Below are positions 56,901-59,900 of a stretch of 60,000 nt of DNA, piece after piece. The translations under genes were made by a program, and so were the position numbers. The notes beneath the pieces were generated by a model. That model had not been told where the DNA came from and searched no databases. It was given only the letters and a program-made list of their open reading frames with translations. Source of the DNA: Apostichopus japonicus (taxonomy: Eukaryota; Echinodermata; Holothuroidea; Aspidochirotida; Stichopodidae); contig NC_092568.1 in NCBI RefSeq assembly GCF_037975245.1, positions 42,027,631 through 42,087,630 on the forward strand. The letters run 5' to 3'. Numbering within the stretch: the stretch's first letter is position 1; each line of letters opens with the position of its first letter.

Positions 56901-59900
56901 ATTTTAGATTTTTCAATTTGCTTAGCAGTACTGCTAATCAAAATCCTGAATTGATTAGCAGTTTGGTAAAAATGGTTAGCAATTTTTTTTCTGTGCACGT
57001 GCGCTGCACGATAAAGATAATGTCATAAATGTATCCCTGGCACTGGGGGCGGGGGTCTCCCCCTTTGGAAATATTGACTCTCAACTCTCAGAAGAAAGTT
57101 TCAAACATATCTTTCCACTTTTAGAGGGAATGCAATTATGCAAGCATTCACGATGTGGCATATTGCGCAGTAACGTTGATATATCGAATTTCGCCGTTGG
57201 CCCCATAAATAGTTACACAAATATCAAAAATCGTGATGAATTTAAATTTCATTGTAGGATGTTCACGATATTGATTAAAATACGTCAAAAGTGCGCGAAA
57301 TCATGTACATCCATGGTACAATCACACTAGGTTGCCGCCTAGCTTGCCAGTTACAATAGTTTGCAGTTTTGATGTCAATAAAAAAAGTGGAAGCATATCC
57401 CAAGTAAATATTCCGAAGCTAGCTACCGATAGCAGCAACTCGCTTATTATCCACTGCTATTGTCCGCCACTAGTATTGCTTATTGGCAGCTGCTATTGTC
57501 CTCTGTTATTGGTAGCCAACTTCAGCTTGATGCAGACTGAGCCTGCACCGGTGGATCGGAGTACGAGTGCGAAAGTAACGTTATATTATTATTATTGCGT
57601 AGCCGCGTAGGTCAGATCAGGCATAGGCCTAGGCCAAGTAAATTATTTGAATCAAATGCGAAAACAAAACTCCAAAAGTGTCAGATAAAATAGTAAATAT
57701 GAGTGTAACATTTCGTGCCAATGAATCATGCTCTGTGTGATAGTAATGTATGTGGTTATTTGGGACTTAAGGCTGCTATACTCTAGGTGTGTGTAGTCTA
57801 GGGGCCTACCTTGGGTTGTGTAGCAGTTGCGCGATACAAAGTATCATCTTGCATCGCAAATGTAAATAATCGCATCGCAAAGTGCGATGCGATACCGCTT
57901 AAAATGAACCCTGGCTGCGTCCCTGGGGTGCAAACGTTTTTCCTCAGATAGTGACATTACTGTGTAGAGGAAGGTTAACTTTAAAACTAAATGTCAAAGG
58001 AGATTAACAATTTTCTTAGAGTAGCAGTGACATGTTTGTGCTTAAGTTTGAACACAAGTAGCCAGTATTTGACTGTGCAGCATTATTGAAAGCAATACTG
58101 GTGGCCTTTAACACCTGAATATCTAAGAAAATTTTAACAAAATTTGAATGATAAAATGATAAGCATACATATGATTGCATAGAGTTTTAGCCAACTGGTA
58201 TATACCATTAGCTTTACAGTAAATTAATCAGGTAGCATGTATGTACAGCAACTAATCATTATGTTAGAAGTTTGTTTTACTGCATTGGACTGGGTTTTGT
58301 TAAGCATAGAACTTCTGCATGGAAATAATTAGGTTGGTACACCTAAGCTTTGCCATTTTGTAATAATTGGATGACACAGGCTTATGAAAAAATCCGAATG
58401 TCTATGGATGTTGAAACTCCACCTGACCAGAGCTCTGGTTGCATCTCAGACAATCTATGAATTTTGTGGGAAGCTAACATCTCTGATCCTAAACAGAATA
58501 TTTCAGCTCACAGTATGTTTCTTCTCTCTGTATTAATAGTTGCTAATGTAAAATGTGCATTCTTACCATCAGTAGTTTCTGTTGCAAAAATTTGTCGCGG
58601 TCCAATTAACCACGTGCTTCAGTAAATGTTATTTTGGCGCAACATTCGTGTGTAAACTACTGTACTTTAGAATATTGAACTAATTTTTTTCAATCTACAT
58701 TGGATAAATGTTGGATCAGATTTTAAGGATTTGCACATAGTTGAAAATGAAGCTCGAACAGGCATGTGCATGCAGTAGTAGTACAGTGAACTGGAATTTA
58801 GCGAGGGATATGCACACTATAGGTACTGGGATTTTTTAAGAGTTGTTTGTTGGAATCGCTGCAAGGTCAAAGCACGGATCTACTACAGAGTTGGCGAGTA
58901 GGGAAGTAGAAGGACGGATGGAGGGGGGGACTGAGGGTAAAAATGGGTTGAAACGGCAGGGTGGTCGAAAGGAGGGGCGCCCCCGGCCGCCCCTGAAAAA
59001 TAGCGAAGTTAAGGCACTGAGCATTTCTGCCCTATATTGTGTATAACATTCACAAAGTATAGGCTGTGATACTACACTAGTATTAGTAACAGTAGGTCAT
59101 ACAATAAACGTAATTGGTTTTTGACTGGGACGCAAGCTTTTTTACGAGACGCAAACTTTTTCGGGGGCTTGCGTCCCTGGGAAACAGAATGCTGCATGCC
59201 CATAGCATACTGTAGAAAAAGTAAACTTGATGAATGGCTTAAACTTTATGCTCAGAGCATAGAAAACAGCAGCTAAAGTCAATGGATGTATACTAAGGCC
59301 TACACTACAGTTAGCTTATCGACGAATGTGTCAATCTAGGGGTATGAAAGAACTTGACACAGCAGACATTTTGTGGTCAAATTCTGCTCATTTGTACGGT
59401 GCATAAGCACAGAACCTTAAATATTTTGAGATCATAACAATTCTGAGGAACTACACATATGAAAAACACATACAGTTGAGTGATTTGGATTTTTCCTCAA
59501 TAGACATCGTTGATCAAAACCTTAAGTGCATCAATTATGAGCCCACCATGCTGCTAATCTTTATAAAGAATTGTTAGGTATAGCCAATGTTAAATTTGAT
59601 TCCTCCAATTTCCTTACATTATAAGTCTGCCCTGTGTTTACAAGTGGTATTGTGCAACTGCTACTGTGTTAGCTTACTACTAAAATACTACTACGAATAG
59701 TATTATTACTGCAGTGTTAGCATGTAACGTTAGAACGGCTGCAGTAGTATTGAAACCAGGTGGTTAGGCTGCATAGCCTAATGGTATTGTCAATTTTACC
59801 ACATGATAAGGATGACACTGTGTCGGTACGTGCGAAATAGCGGCACTCCCATTTATGTTTAAACATTTATTACCTGATAAGTTTGATTTTTGGAGGGTAA

